DNA from: Planctomyces sp. SH-PL62
GTDB lineage: Bacteria; Planctomycetota; Planctomycetia; Planctomycetales; Planctomycetaceae
Direction of reading: 5' to 3'
Length of the DNA stretch: 45,294 nucleotides
Assembly (NCBI GenBank): GCA_945905295.1
Contig: CAMDPX010000031.1
Location: forward strand, 1 to 45,294
Notes under the pieces: generated by a model
What the model was told of the DNA's origin: nothing
The model's input: only the letters and a program-made list of their open reading frames with translations
The model's database searches: none
Position numbers and translations under genes: made by a program
Shown: positions 25,453 through 36,036 of the stretch, in pieces
Numbering within the stretch: the stretch's first letter is position 1
Layout: each line of letters opens with the position of its first letter

Positions 25453-25477
25453 CCCCGGAGAAATCCGGGGCTTTTTG
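25453..25477 (+). terminator. Rho-independent terminator of the tRNA locus
   Basis: The stem CCCCGGA/TCCGGGG with loop GAAA is followed by CTTTTTG. It is strong on the plus strand. On the minus strand it could also stop hrpA transcription, but the T-tract there is short. Confidence 0.85.
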
Positions 25478-25604
25478 TTGCCTCAACTTCAGGACGCGAG
25501 ACCGTCTGCGGAACCTCGCGTGCCGTTGCGGACGAGTACCAGCAAGTCCAGGATGATGCTCCGCAAAGTCGAGAGTTGGTGCATGGCGTCTTCCAACCCC
25601 AAGG

Positions 25605-28600
25605 CTACCGAAGTTGCTCCCACTGTTTGTCCCAGCGTTGCGGCGAGATTGGGATTGCGGTTCGCAGTTCCTGTGCGAACTGCGACACGCGCAATTCCTC
25701 CAGCATCCAGTGGCAGGTTGCGAGTTCCGGTTCGTGGCGGCCGGCTTGCTTCACGCTGTTCAGTCGCGCGAGCAGCTTGCGCCAGCGCGGTTCGATGTCG
25801 GTCATCGCGCGTTGATCGCGAGCTTGCCCGGCGGCGGCGATTTTTTTGAGCCGGATCGCGATGCCTTGGAAGTAACGCGGAAATTGTTGCAACCAATCCC
25901 ACGCGGTCGTTGTGAGAAATCCCGCCTCGGTCAGTCGCGCGAGCTGTTCTCGGCAATCGGCGACGGCGGTCTGAGCGAATGGCAGCCGGCAGCCTGAGAT
26001 CGCTTGACGTGCTTCGGTGTATGCAGCGATCAGCGGGCCGATGAGCTGCATCACCTCTTGGGTGGCAGCCGGAATTTGCGCCTTCGCCGCGCGGGCTCGG
26101 TCGTGAAATTGCGACTTCGTTGTAGGACGGACAATCCTGTCCGTCCTCACGTTCGCCGATTCGGGACGGACAGGATTGTCTGTCCGACTTCCGAAGAACG
26201 CCCGCTCGGCGATCAGCTCGATCAGTAACTGTGACAACCGGCCTTTGTCCGGCAGAGTTGCCGTCAGCATTTGCCATTTGCCAAGCTCGGGCAGGTGCTG
26301 CACCTGCTTCTTAAGCTCTTTCGAGGCCGCGATGACAAACAGCCGCCGCAAGCCGAGCCGCGTGTCGAACGCCGCACGTTCCGCGGAATCAGCCAAGCGC
26401 AACGAGACGCTCTCACCACGATCGACCAATGACGGATGGCCCTTCAACTTCAGGCCGCCATGTTCGAGATCAACAGTCGGCGGCAGCACATCGAAGTCCC
26501 AGTCAGTCAACCCATCGCGGTTCCACTGCGAGTGGTCGATCGCCGAGAAACTGGCTGACGCCTTCGCGCCCAGTTGCGTTCGCAGTTGATTGAGGTCGCG
26601 GCTGACTCCCAACGTTTTGCCGTCCGCGCCGAGCAGCTTGACGCTGATCCGCAGATGCGGCGGCAAGCCGTCCTCGCGAATTTCGCTGGGATCAATCCGC
26701 TGGCCGCTCAACTTCGTGAGCACCGCTGCGACCGCCGCGTTGACGTCTCCCTCGCCGAACTTGATCTGCTTAAGCACCGCCTTGGCCGTCTCCGGGACAG
26801 GGACGAACAACCGCCGTCGCTCCTTCGGCAGCGACTTGATGAGCGCGATGACTTTCTCTTCGAGCAACCCCGGCACGAGCCAGCCGAGACGCAGCGGATC
26901 GAGTTGATTGAGTCCCTCCTGCGGTACGGTGATGGTGATTCCGTCATCCGCCTCGCCCGGATCGAGCTTGTAGGCGAGCGGGACTTGAATGTGTTTGAGC
27001 TTCAACGTCTCCGGGAAGTCCTCGGCCGACGCGGTGGCACGCTCCGGGTTCAGCAAGTCTTCGCGTGACAAGAACAGGCGAGCGGGGGACGTCAGCCCCC
27101 CGGTGCTTTCTTTGAGCGGAATGGCGCTAGCCACCGGTGGCACGGAGTGTCTTGATGTCGATGTCCCAGACGAAACACCGGCGGCTAGCGCCGTGCCGCT
27201 CGCACCGGGGGGCTGACGCCCCCCGCTCGCCTGTTTTGTTGGTTGTGATTGTTGGCACCACTTCAACAAACTCGGCCCATCGACGACGTCTTGCGGAATG
27301 CGTTGCTCGTAGAACTCCAGTAGCGCCTCTTCACCTTTCAGGAAATCCGCGCGGCGCGACTTCACTCGCAATGCTTCGAGTTCGTCGATCAGCTTCGAGT
27401 TGTGAACGAAGAACGGAGCGGTGCAGTCGAAGTCCCGTTCGACCAAACCGTGCTGAATCAGCAACCTCCGCGCGGTGGCCGCATCAATCCGTCCCAACCG
27501 CACTTTGCGGCGCGGCACGATCGTCAGTCCGAACAACGACACACGCTCGAACGCCATCGCCGAGCCTGCCGAGCGGTCCCAATGCGGCTCGCTGTGCGTC
27601 CGCGTGACGAGATGCTCGGCGAGCGATTCGATCCAGGCTGGGTCGATTCGCGCGACCGTTCGCAGATACCGCTTGCTGGTCTCGATCAACTCCGCCGCGA
27701 CGATCCATTTTGGTTTCGAGCCCATCGTCCCCGATCCCGGCCACACAACTCCCTTCATTCCGCCGGCCGCTGTGTACTCGGTCGATTCGCTCTCGCGATT
27801 CGCGATGCTCGCGAGGAACCCCGTCAGCAACGCACGATGAATCGCAACGACAGCTTCGTTCCGGGAGGGCGAGGCTCCCGCCGAGCCGCGATGGGCGAGA
27901 GGACGTGAATCTCGGACCCGCTCGGCGGGAGCCTCGCCCTCCCATCGCCTTGGTCCTGATTTCAATCCGTTCTCTTGCGCAATCTCGACCAACTGCCGAT
28001 GCACGTCGGCCCATTCGCGCAGCCGGTTGAAGTTCAGAAAGTTCTGCAAGCATGCCTTTCGCACCTGACTCTTCGAAAGCGTGTCCTTCAAGTGATGGAA
28101 GAAATCCCACAGCTTTAAGAGGCTGAGGAAGTCCGAGTCGGGATGTTGAAACGGCCTGTGCTTCTCATCCGCCGCCTGCTGTTTGTCGAGCGGCCGTTCG
28201 CGCGGGTCTTGAGCCTCCAGCGCGGCGGCGATGATGAGGATGTCGTGCAGGCAAGCTTCGTCGTGCCCCGCGACGATCAATCGAGCGATGCGCGGATCGA
28301 CCGGCAAACGCGCCAGCTTGCGGCCGAGTTCCGTGAGTTCGTTTCGTTCGTTGACCGCTCCCAGTTCAAACAGTGTTTTGTAGCCGTCGCGAATCGCCGT
28401 CGGCTTCGGCGGTTCGAGGAACGGGAAATCCTCGATCGCTCCGAGGTTGAGCGACTGCGTTTGCAGAATCACCGACGCGAGATTCGTGCGCAGAATCTCC
28501 GGCGGAGTGAATCGCTCGCGCGTGTTGTAGTCCGCTTCATCGAACAGCCGGATGCAGATTCCCGGCCCGATGCGTCCGCAGCGACCTTTGCGTTGATCGG

Positions 28601-29951
28601 CCGACGCCTGCGAGATCGGTTCGATGGGCAGCCGCTGCATCTTGCTGCGCGCCGAGTACCGGCTGATGCGTGCCGTGCCGGTGTCGATCACCGCTCGAAT
28701 GCCGGGGACCGTCAGCGAGGATTCAGCGACGTTCGTGGCGATGACAATGCGTCGCTGACCGGCTCTCGGTTCAAAGACTCGCTGCTGTTCGGCGAGCGTC
28801 AGCCGAGCGTAGAGCGGCAGGATCTCGACATCGGCTTTCGTCCCTTTGCGTCCGCCCGTGATGTGAAACCGCGCTCGGAGCAACTTCGCCGTTTCGTGAA
28901 TGTCCCACTCCGTCGGCTGAAAGATCAGGATGTCCCACAAGCCCTCGGCGACGAGTTCATCGACCGCGTCGAGGATCGCCTGCTGCGGGTCGATGTCACC
29001 CACGTCTTGGCGAGCGGGGCGCGTCAGCCCCCCGGTGCTTACTTTGAGCGGCAAGGCGCTAGCCGCCGGTGATTCGGGATCGACGTTTTCTGGCGAATTA
29101 CCGGCGGCTAGCGCTGTGCCGCTCATAACCGGGGGGCTGACGCTCCCCGCTCGCCTGTTATCGTTGAGCGAACGCCAGCGGGTTTCGACCGGAAACATCC
29201 GCCCGGAGACTTCGAGAATCGGAGCCGGATGACTCGGCGAACCGAAATGTTCCGCGAACCGCGCCGCGTCGATCGTCGCCGAGGTGATGATGACCTTCAG
29301 GTCCGGCCGCTTCGGCAGCAGACGCTTCAGATAGCCGAGCATGAAGTCGATGTTCAAACTTCGCTCGTGAGCTTCATCAATGATGAGCGTGTCGTACTGG
29401 TCGAGGAACCGGTCGCTGCGCGTCTCGGCCAGCAGCACGCCATCGGTCATCAGTTTGATAAGCGTGTTGGGCTGTGTCGTGTCGGTGAAACGGATCTTGA
29501 AACCGACCGTGCTGCCCAGCGTCGTCTTCAATTCGTCAGCCACGCGAGCGGCAATCGTCCGCGCGGCGACGCGACGCGGTTGCGTGTGGCCGATCAAGCC
29601 GGAGACGCCGCGGCCTAACGACAAGCAGAGCTTCGGTAACTGCGTCGACTTTCCCGACCCGGTCTCGCCGCACACGATGACGACGGGATGATCGCGGATG
29701 GCCGCTTCGATCTCGACACGTTTGGACAAGATCGGCAGCTCAGCATCGAACGCGATCTTCGGGACGCAGGCGAGCCGGCGTTCGCGTCGCTCCGCCGAAC
29801 GACGGAACTCGTCTTCAAACTTGGCAAGCAGTTTGTCGAACGGACGCTGTGCCTGTTTGGCCGCGATCAACTCACGGAGCATCCGTCGCAGCCGCTGCCG
29901 GTCGCTCTGCATGGTCTCGGCGAGACGGCGGTCCCAGTCGGAAAATGACAT
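25605..29951 (-). CDS. hrpA: ATP-dependent RNA helicase HrpA (DEAH), with four in-frame repeat insertions
   Basis: HrpA is a DEAH-box helicase that unwinds RNA and in E. coli rescues stalled ribosomes. Visible here are Walker A GETGSGKST (95-103, K101), GHTQPRRVAA, motif II DEAH (192-195), motif III SAT in IITSATIDAARF, and motif VI near QRKGRCGR. The C-terminal half has the HrpA-specific DUF3418 region. At 1448 residues it is longer than the roughly 1300 of the E. coli protein. Much of the excess lies in four segments encoded by palindromic repeats: residues about 266-315, 670-697, 907-959 and 1256-1276. All keep the frame and are Ser/Pro/Arg-rich, probably surface loops. The FHA gene lies 52 bp upstream on the same strand and may be co-transcribed. 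Confidence 0.96.
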   Translation of the reverse strand: MSFSDWDRRLAETMQSDRQRLRRMLRELIAAKQAQRPFDKLLAKFEDEFRRSAERRERRLACVPKIAFDAELPILSKRVEIEAAIRDHPVVIVCGETGSGKSTQLPKLCLSLGRGVSGLIGHTQPRRVAARTIAARVADELKTTLGSTVGFKIRFTDTTQPNTLIKLMTDGVLLAETRSDRFLDQYDTLIIDEAHERSLNIDFMLGYLKRLLPKRPDLKVIITSATIDAARFAEHFGSPSHPAPILEVSGRMFPVETRWRSLNDNRRAGSVSPPVMSGTALAAGNSPENVDPESPAASALPLKVSTGGLTRPARQDVGDIDPQQAILDAVDELVAEGLWDILIFQPTEWDIHETAKLLRARFHITGGRKGTKADVEILPLYARLTLAEQQRVFEPRAGQRRIVIATNVAESSLTVPGIRAVIDTGTARISRYSARSKMQRLPIEPISQASADQRKGRCGRIGPGICIRLFDEADYNTRERFTPPEILRTNLASVILQTQSLNLGAIEDFPFLEPPKPTAIRDGYKTLFELGAVNERNELTELGRKLARLPVDPRIARLIVAGHDEACLHDILIIAAALEAQDPRERPLDKQQAADEKHRPFQHPDSDFLSLLKLWDFFHHLKDTLSKSQVRKACLQNFLNFNRLREWADVHRQLVEIAQENGLKSGPRRWEGEAPAERVRDSRPLAHRGSAGASPSRNEAVVAIHRALLTGFLASIANRESESTEYTAAGGMKGVVWPGSGTMGSKPKWIVAAELIETSKRYLRTVARIDPAWIESLAEHLVTRTHSEPHWDRSAGSAMAFERVSLFGLTIVPRRKVRLGRIDAATARRLLIQHGLVERDFDCTAPFFVHNSKLIDELEALRVKSRRADFLKGEEALLEFYEQRIPQDVVDGPSLLKWCQQSQPTKQASGGRQPPGASGTALAAGVSSGTSTSRHSVPPVASAIPLKESTGGLTSPARLFLSREDLLNPERATASAEDFPETLKLKHIQVPLAYKLDPGEADDGITITVPQEGLNQLDPLRLGWLVPGLLEEKVIALIKSLPKERRRLFVPVPETAKAVLKQIKFGEGDVNAAVAAVLTKLSGQRIDPSEIREDGLPPHLRISVKLLGADGKTLGVSRDLNQLRTQLGAKASASFSAIDHSQWNRDGLTDWDFDVLPPTVDLEHGGLKLKGHPSLVDRGESVSLRLADSAERAAFDTRLGLRRLFVIAASKELKKQVQHLPELGKWQMLTATLPDKGRLSQLLIELIAERAFFGSRTDNPVRPESANVRTDRIVRPTTKSQFHDRARAAKAQIPAATQEVMQLIGPLIAAYTEARQAISGCRLPFAQTAVADCREQLARLTEAGFLTTTAWDWLQQFPRYFQGIAIRLKKIAAAGQARDQRAMTDIEPRWRKLLARLNSVKQAGRHEPELATCHWMLEELRVSQFAQELRTAIPISPQRWDKQWEQLR
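26125..26185. repeat. Intragenic palindrome D in hrpA
   Basis: The arms 26125-26146 and 26163-26185 pair with about two mismatches (core GGACGGACAATCCTGTCC). It encodes a stretch with TDNPVRP and TDRIVRP near residues 1256-1276 of HrpA. The core words GACAATCCTGTC read the same motif on both strands. Confidence 0.75.
27075..27233. repeat. Intragenic palindrome A in hrpA (159 bp)
   Basis: The 32-nt end arms (27075-27106 and 27202-27233) are reverse complements with one mismatch, and inner segments around GGCGCTAGCC are also inverted. The unit is exactly 53 codons. Its peptide (SGTALAAG...PLKESTGGLTSPAR) is homologous to that of element B, 1.8 kb away in the same gene and frame. Confidence 0.92.
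27863..27943. repeat. Intragenic palindrome C in hrpA (81 bp)
   Basis: The 23-bp arms 27863-27885 and 27921-27943 are perfect reverse complements. The unit is 27 codons and encodes WEGEAPAERVRDSRPLAHRG plus SAGASPS in HrpA. Confidence 0.92.
29009..29155. repeat. Intragenic palindrome B in hrpA (147 bp)
   Basis: The 28-nt arms 29009-29036 and 29128-29155 pair with about one mismatch. The unit is exactly 49 codons. It is the same family and orientation as element A but differs in the centre, so the two are not a recent perfect duplication. Confidence 0.92.
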
Positions 29952-30003
29952 CGACGTTTCGAGCTTATGGGTGCGAGTCGAGCGAGAGGAAGAGGCTCAC
30001 GCG

Positions 30004-30519
30004 TCATTCTTCCTGACCGCCGTCATGGGCTTCGGAGTCGGTCAGCAGACGGACATCGCTGTGGGAAGGTTTTTGGGCGACGGGGGCGACATCGTCGCTA
30101 CTGCTGTCTGAAAGCCGTTTGTCAGGCCGGACATCATCGTCGCTATCGTCGAGCCGTTCCTCGTCAACCTGACGAGGCGGCATGGCGATCATGACTTCCG
30201 TTCCAGCGTCATGTTCCACCATATCGGGATCGTCTGGGCCGAGATGGACTTTGTACTTGGCATTGGCGAAGGCCAGTTCATCGCCAGGGAGCAACGCGCC
30301 GCGAGTGACTCGTTGCCCGTTGACCTTCGTGCCGTTCGTGCTGCCCAAGTCACGAATGAAGAGCAGCCCGTCCGTCTTCACGATGATGCAGTGCAACTTC
30401 GAGATGCTGCTGCGATCGATATAGATGTCGCAGACGCCGCGCTTGCGGCCCACGATCGTCACGTCCTTTTTGAGACGGATCGATCGCTCGCCATCGGTGG
30501 AGATCAGCTTGGCTTCCAT
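30004..30519 (-). CDS. FHA-domain protein
   Basis: Residues about 1-95 form a forkhead-associated domain that binds phosphothreonine peptides: VGRKRGVCDIYIDRSSISKL, then H, LGSTNGTKVNGQRV and LLPGDELAFANAKYKVHLG. The Arg, Ser, His and Asn-Gly residues of the recognition surface are all present. The C-terminal 75 residues are acidic and unstructured (DDSDDDVRPDKRLSDSSSDD). GAGG lies eight bases before the ATG. FHA proteins normally read marks made by Ser/Thr kinases, of which this genome has several; none is adjacent. It lies 52 bp upstream of hrpA on the same strand. Confidence 0.93.
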   Translation of the reverse strand: MEAKLISTDGERSIRLKKDVTIVGRKRGVCDIYIDRSSISKLHCIIVKTDGLLFIRDLGSTNGTKVNGQRVTRGALLPGDELAFANAKYKVHLGPDDPDMVEHDAGTEVMIAMPPRQVDEERLDDSDDDVRPDKRLSDSSSDDVAPVAQKPSHSDVRLLTDSEAHDGGQEE

Positions 30520-30691
30520 AGTTGTGCCTCAAAGCATCGAATGTCATGCCATAGTTGGATTCGTCATAAGGATACCCTGCCGAGTCGGTATTAAGGGGAA
30601 CTGATTTCTGAAAAATTGGAATGCGTGGCCGAAGTCCAGCGGTCAGTCCGAAATTGTCGATCCGTGAAAGCTTGAGGCCCAAACGGGAAGC

Positions 30692-31300
30692 TCACGGGAC
30701 AAGTTCCGCAACGGGAATTGTCCGTGCAGTTTCTCCCGGAATGTGCAACGTGAGGGATTCCGAGCGTGAGAAGCTCTGCTCGCTGGCATAGTCGGCATCT
30801 CGCCCAGTTCCAATCGGGTCTCGAAAAACTTCGATCAGGGAATCGATCAGGTTGATGATCCAATACTCGCGGATTCCCGCGCGGGCATAGAGATGCCGCT
30901 TTTCGCGATCCGTGGCGAGCGACGTGTCGGCCACTTCAATGACCAGCGCAGCATCAGCTCCGTTCGGATGCCGATCCGCGTAGTCCAGGATGCTCCCGCG
31001 CACAATCGCGAGATCCGGTTCCGGCACGCTGTCGGCCGTCTCCAGCGAGCATTGATTGCGGCAATGCCAACCGGCAGGCAACTCGCGTTGCAGGATTGAT
31101 TGTGTCCAAGAGACGCGGCCGTCGTGCGGCGGGTTCTTGGGCATCTTTTCGACAATCCACCCTTCCAGCAGTTCGAAGTTGTCGTCTTCCGCGAATCGAC
31201 CAGCCTCCGTCCACCGGCGATACTCGCCCACCGAAAACCAACGCAACGGCCACGCCGGTCGCTCGGTCTTCGTCGGTGTTGGTGACAAAAGTGTGGACAT
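30692..31300 (-). CDS. Uma2-family (DUF820) putative nuclease
   Basis: This is about 202 residues from the ATG at 31300 (MSTLLSPTPTKTERPAWPLR), with an in-frame codon further upstream. The PD-(D/E)XK-like core is FELLEGWIVEKMPKNPPHDG, VPEPDLAIVRG, ALVIEVADTSLATDREKRHL and YARAGIREYWIINL. This matches the Uma2 family, restriction-endonuclease-like proteins common in planctomycetes and cyanobacteria, whose function is unknown. Catalytic candidates are Asp in PEPDL, Glu in VIEV and Lys in REKRHLY. It is divergent from ppdK; the 266-bp gap between them shows no clear signal. Confidence 0.93.
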   Translation of the reverse strand: MSTLLSPTPTKTERPAWPLRWFSVGEYRRWTEAGRFAEDDNFELLEGWIVEKMPKNPPHDGRVSWTQSILQRELPAGWHCRNQCSLETADSVPEPDLAIVRGSILDYADRHPNGADAALVIEVADTSLATDREKRHLYARAGIREYWIINLIDSLIEVFRDPIGTGRDADYASEQSFSRSESLTLHIPGETARTIPVAELVP

Positions 31301-31566
31301 TGTGAAGCCCTGCTCATCTGCGAAATCGGATGCCGTTTGCGTGTCATCGACTTGGTCGCTCCGACACTGTTCCACGGCACCGGCTGACTGTCAAGCAGCG
31401 GAGGGGGGTTGCTTGAGAAGGCCGGTGGCGGTCGCTAATTTCCCCCGCTTGCTGCGCCACGGCTGGCCTCGGTTGGGCAACGTTCGCCCCCACTTTGTGG
31501 TTGATTGACTTGGGCAGATCGTGTTTTGAGACGGCGGTGCGGCGCTTACTTCAAGGGAAAAATTTC

Positions 31567-34224
<2,658 letters not shown>

Positions 34225-34232
34225 CCTTGTAG

Positions 34233-34258
34233 GGTGGGTCGAGTCATCGAGACCCACC
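34233..34258. repeat. Short hairpin after ppdK
   Basis: GGTGGGTC and GACCCACC (8 bp) flank a self-complementary TCGA...TCGA centre. It lies between the ppdK stop and its terminator. Confidence 0.65.
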
Positions 34259-34277
34259 ACTCAAACCAAAACCACGA

Positions 34278-34310
34278 ACGCCCAGCCCTTCAAACGGCTG
34301 GGCGTTTTTC
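34278..34310 (+). terminator. Rho-independent terminator of ppdK
   Basis: The ten-base stem ACGCCCAGCC/GGCTGGGCGT is followed by TTTTC. It lies 54 bp after the stop. Confidence 0.9.
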
Positions 34311-34355
34311 GTTGGTAAAGAACGTGAAATCAAACAGAAGAAAGAGGCCAAAGCT

Positions 34356-34451
34356 GGGAACACTAATCTTCGCTAATCGACACTAATCGGATTCAGAATT
34401 TGTTTTTTGACTGGCCCGAATTAGCGTTAATTAGTGTCGATTAGTGTTCCC
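34356..34451. repeat. ACTAATC-type inverted repeat, left of GxxExxY gene
   Basis: The left arm 34356-34390 and the right arm ending 34451 are imperfect reverse complements built from the word (A/G)CTAATC repeated three times each. Related arms lie at 34886-34982 and 35456-35490 on the other side of the gene. Confidence 0.85.
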
Positions 34452-34484
34452 ACCCTTTCCGTTTTCTTTCCTGGAGACCAAAGC

Positions 34485-34880
34485 ATGTTCAAAGAAGAAG
34501 GCTACAAGTTCATGGGAGCGGCGTTTGAGGTTTACAACCAGCTTGGCTATGGCATGGCGGAGGAGGTCTATCAGCAGTGCCTCGAAATCGAGTTGCGGTT
34601 GCGCGGCATCCCGTTTCGATCCAAGCACGAACTTCGCTTGATCTACAAAGAGCATCCAATCGAAACCGTCTACAAGCCGGACCTGTTCGTCTTCGAAGGA
34701 ATCGTTGTCGAGCTGAAAGCGGTCACCGAGCTGACCTCAGACCACGAAGCCCAACTCTTCAACTACATGCGCATCGCTCGGCAGCCGGTTGGCTACCTGA
34801 TCAACTTTGGCCGCAAAGGAGAGTTGGAATGGAAGCGCTTCATTCTGTCCGACCTGCATCCGACTCCGGCGCAAGCATGA
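34485..34880 (+). CDS. GxxExxY family protein
   Basis: This is about 131 residues from the ATG at 34485 (TGGAG upstream). The family signature is GYGMAEEVYQQCLEIELRLR, then FRSKHELRLIYK and YKPDLFVFEGIVVELKAVTE. The D...E-x-K in the last two blocks is a PD-(D/E)XK nuclease-like active site. GxxExxY proteins are found in many environmental bacteria and in rRNA intervening sequences; their activity is unproven. The gene is bracketed by ACTAATC-type inverted repeats, and a fragment of a second copy of its 3' end lies at 35371-35450, so the repeats and gene together look like a mobile or duplicating unit. Confidence 0.93.
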   Translation: MFKEEGYKFMGAAFEVYNQLGYGMAEEVYQQCLEIELRLRGIPFRSKHELRLIYKEHPIETVYKPDLFVFEGIVVELKAVTELTSDHEAQLFNYMRIARQPVGYLINFGRKGELEWKRFILSDLHPTPAQA

Positions 34881-34885
34881 GGTTT

Positions 34886-34982
34886 GGAACGCTAATCTCC
34901 ACTAATCGCCGCTAATCAGGCCGGGCAACACGGAGTTTCCGATCTGTTCCCATCAGCGAAGATCAGCGTCGATTAGTGTTCC
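34886..34982. repeat. ACTAATC-type inverted repeat, right of GxxExxY gene
   Basis: The left arm starts GGAACGCTAATCTCC, and the right arm ends GTCGATTAGTGTTCC at 34982; they are imperfect reverse complements. It starts five bases after the stop codon. Beyond it, 34983-35595 holds a small hairpin, two gene remnants and a half repeat but no intact gene. Confidence 0.8.
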
Positions 34983-35012
34983 TCGCAACCGATTGACACT
35001 CCATTTCCAACC

Positions 35013-35035
35013 TTTTGCCACAGGCTGTGGCAAAA
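35013..35035. repeat. 11-bp perfect hairpin
   Basis: TTTTGCCACAG and CTGTGGCAAAA flank a single G. A diverged second GCCACAG...CTGCGGC block follows within 40 bp. It lies directly before the DUF1016 remnant. Confidence 0.65.
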
Positions 35036-35078
35036 CTGCCGACTTCGGCAAAAGTGCCACAGCCTGCGGCACAAATTC

Positions 35079-35342
35079 CGCCACGCCACCGACTCCCCGA
35101 CCATCGGCTTGATCCTCTGCCAAGACCGCAACCACGTCGTCGTCGAATACGCTCTGTGAGGTATGGACAAGCCGATCGGCATCTCGGAATACGAACTCAC
35201 CCGCACGTTGCCTCGCGAACTGCAATCAAGCCTCCCCACGATTGAGGCCATCGAAGCGGAACTGACGGAAACGCCGCAAGAGAAGCCATCGCTTAAACGG
35301 CTCACGACAAAGAAGACAACGAAGAAGAGCGGCACGAAATGA
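35079..35342 (+). pseudogene. DUF1016 (YhcG-like PDDEXK nuclease) C-terminal remnant
   Basis: The frame reads DSPTIGLILCQDRNHVVVEY, then AL, a TGA stop at 35157-35159, and in the same frame MDKPIGISEYELTRTLPREL, QSSLPTIEAIEAEL and a Lys-rich tail to the stop at 35340. These match the end of DUF1016 proteins, where ALRDMxKPIGVSEY is continuous, so one codon has become a stop. Only the last 85 or so residues remain; no N-terminal part is in the window. It lies between the GxxExxY gene and the fragment of its second copy. Confidence 0.78.
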
Positions 35343-35370
35343 AGTGCTTCGACTGAACTCGTTCGGCGAC

Positions 35371-35450
35371 CTGATCAACTTCGGCCGCAAAGTCGAGTTG
35401 GAATGGAAACGCTACATCCTGTCCGACCTGCATTCGACGCCGCCGCAAAA
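35371..35450 (+). pseudogene. 3' fragment of a second GxxExxY gene
   Basis: The frame encodes LINFGRKVELEWKRYILSDL HSTPPQ, nearly the same as the C-terminus of the intact gene at 34485-34880 (LINFGRKGELEWKRFILSDL). Everything upstream in that gene is missing. An ACTAATC arm follows directly, as in the intact unit. Confidence 0.88.
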
Positions 35451-35455
35451 GTCAC

Positions 35456-35490
35456 GGGAACGAACACTAATCTCCGCTAATCGACGCTGA
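35456..35490. repeat. ACTAATC-type repeat, single arm
   Basis: This is the half-element that follows the GxxExxY fragment, and it matches the left arm at 34886. No opposing arm is seen. 35491-35595 shows nothing. Confidence 0.75.
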
Positions 35491-35595
35491 TGAAGACAGG
35501 TGACGCAGTCGCAGCCATTGTTCGGATCAGCGCCGAGTTGGCAGTTCTCGCAAACGGATCAAACGAGTCCGTGACTTCAACGGAGTCATGCGGAG

Positions 35596-36036
35596 TCAAG
35601 CCGCACGCGCTCGTGCCGAACTGTCGGTGAGATCAAACAGTAATTCGATTTCTTGAGGCGTGAGATATCGAAATCCCTGTGGTGGATGAAACCCCGGCCA
35701 AAGATTGCGTAGGGACCACAGCGAAATTGGTGACTGAAATGGTCGTACTTGGCCGACCCAAATCCCAATTCCCGTTTCGAGCCCATCGAAGTATGAATTG
35801 AATTGTTCTCGCGTCACTGCGGCAGTTGCGCGAGTGCGACGCCAAAGTGGCTCCAGTCGAGTTTCTGTGACATTCTCGACCGTGAAGGTGCCGATGACTG
35901 CCGCAGTGGGAATTGTCGAATACACCAATACCTCATCACCTTTCGCAATTCGCGGCGCACGGCGACGCAACTCCACTTTCTTTGTGCCAGCGAAGATCGC
36001 ATCAGCGAAGCGCGGGTGAATTGAGAGCAAGAGCAT
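35596..36036 (-). CDS. ASCH-domain protein
   Basis: This is about 146 residues from the ATG at 36036, with GAGGAG seven bases upstream, instead of the further codon at 36081. The N-terminal PUA-like fold has the ASCH signature: LLSIHPRFADAIFAGTKKVE, LRRRAPRIAKGDEVLVYST and AAVIGTFTVENV. ASCH domains bind RNA or modified bases; some are nucleases or coactivators. The start lies inside the 3' end of the GNAT-PIN gene (35-bp overlap), which implies coupled translation and a joint role. Composition is closer to the chromosome than the upstream gene. The function is unknown. Confidence 0.88.
   Translation of the reverse strand: MLLLSIHPRFADAIFAGTKKVELRRRAPRIAKGDEVLVYSTIPTAAVIGTFTVENVTETRLEPLWRRTRATAAVTREQFNSYFDGLETGIGIWVGQVRPFQSPISLWSLRNLWPGFHPPQGFRYLTPQEIELLFDLTDSSARARAA

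Noticed and set aside
34356-35490. CRISPR array made of ACTAATC repeats
   Set aside because: The short words are irregularly spaced and arranged as inverted arms around a gene. There are no constant repeats with unique spacers and no cas gene.
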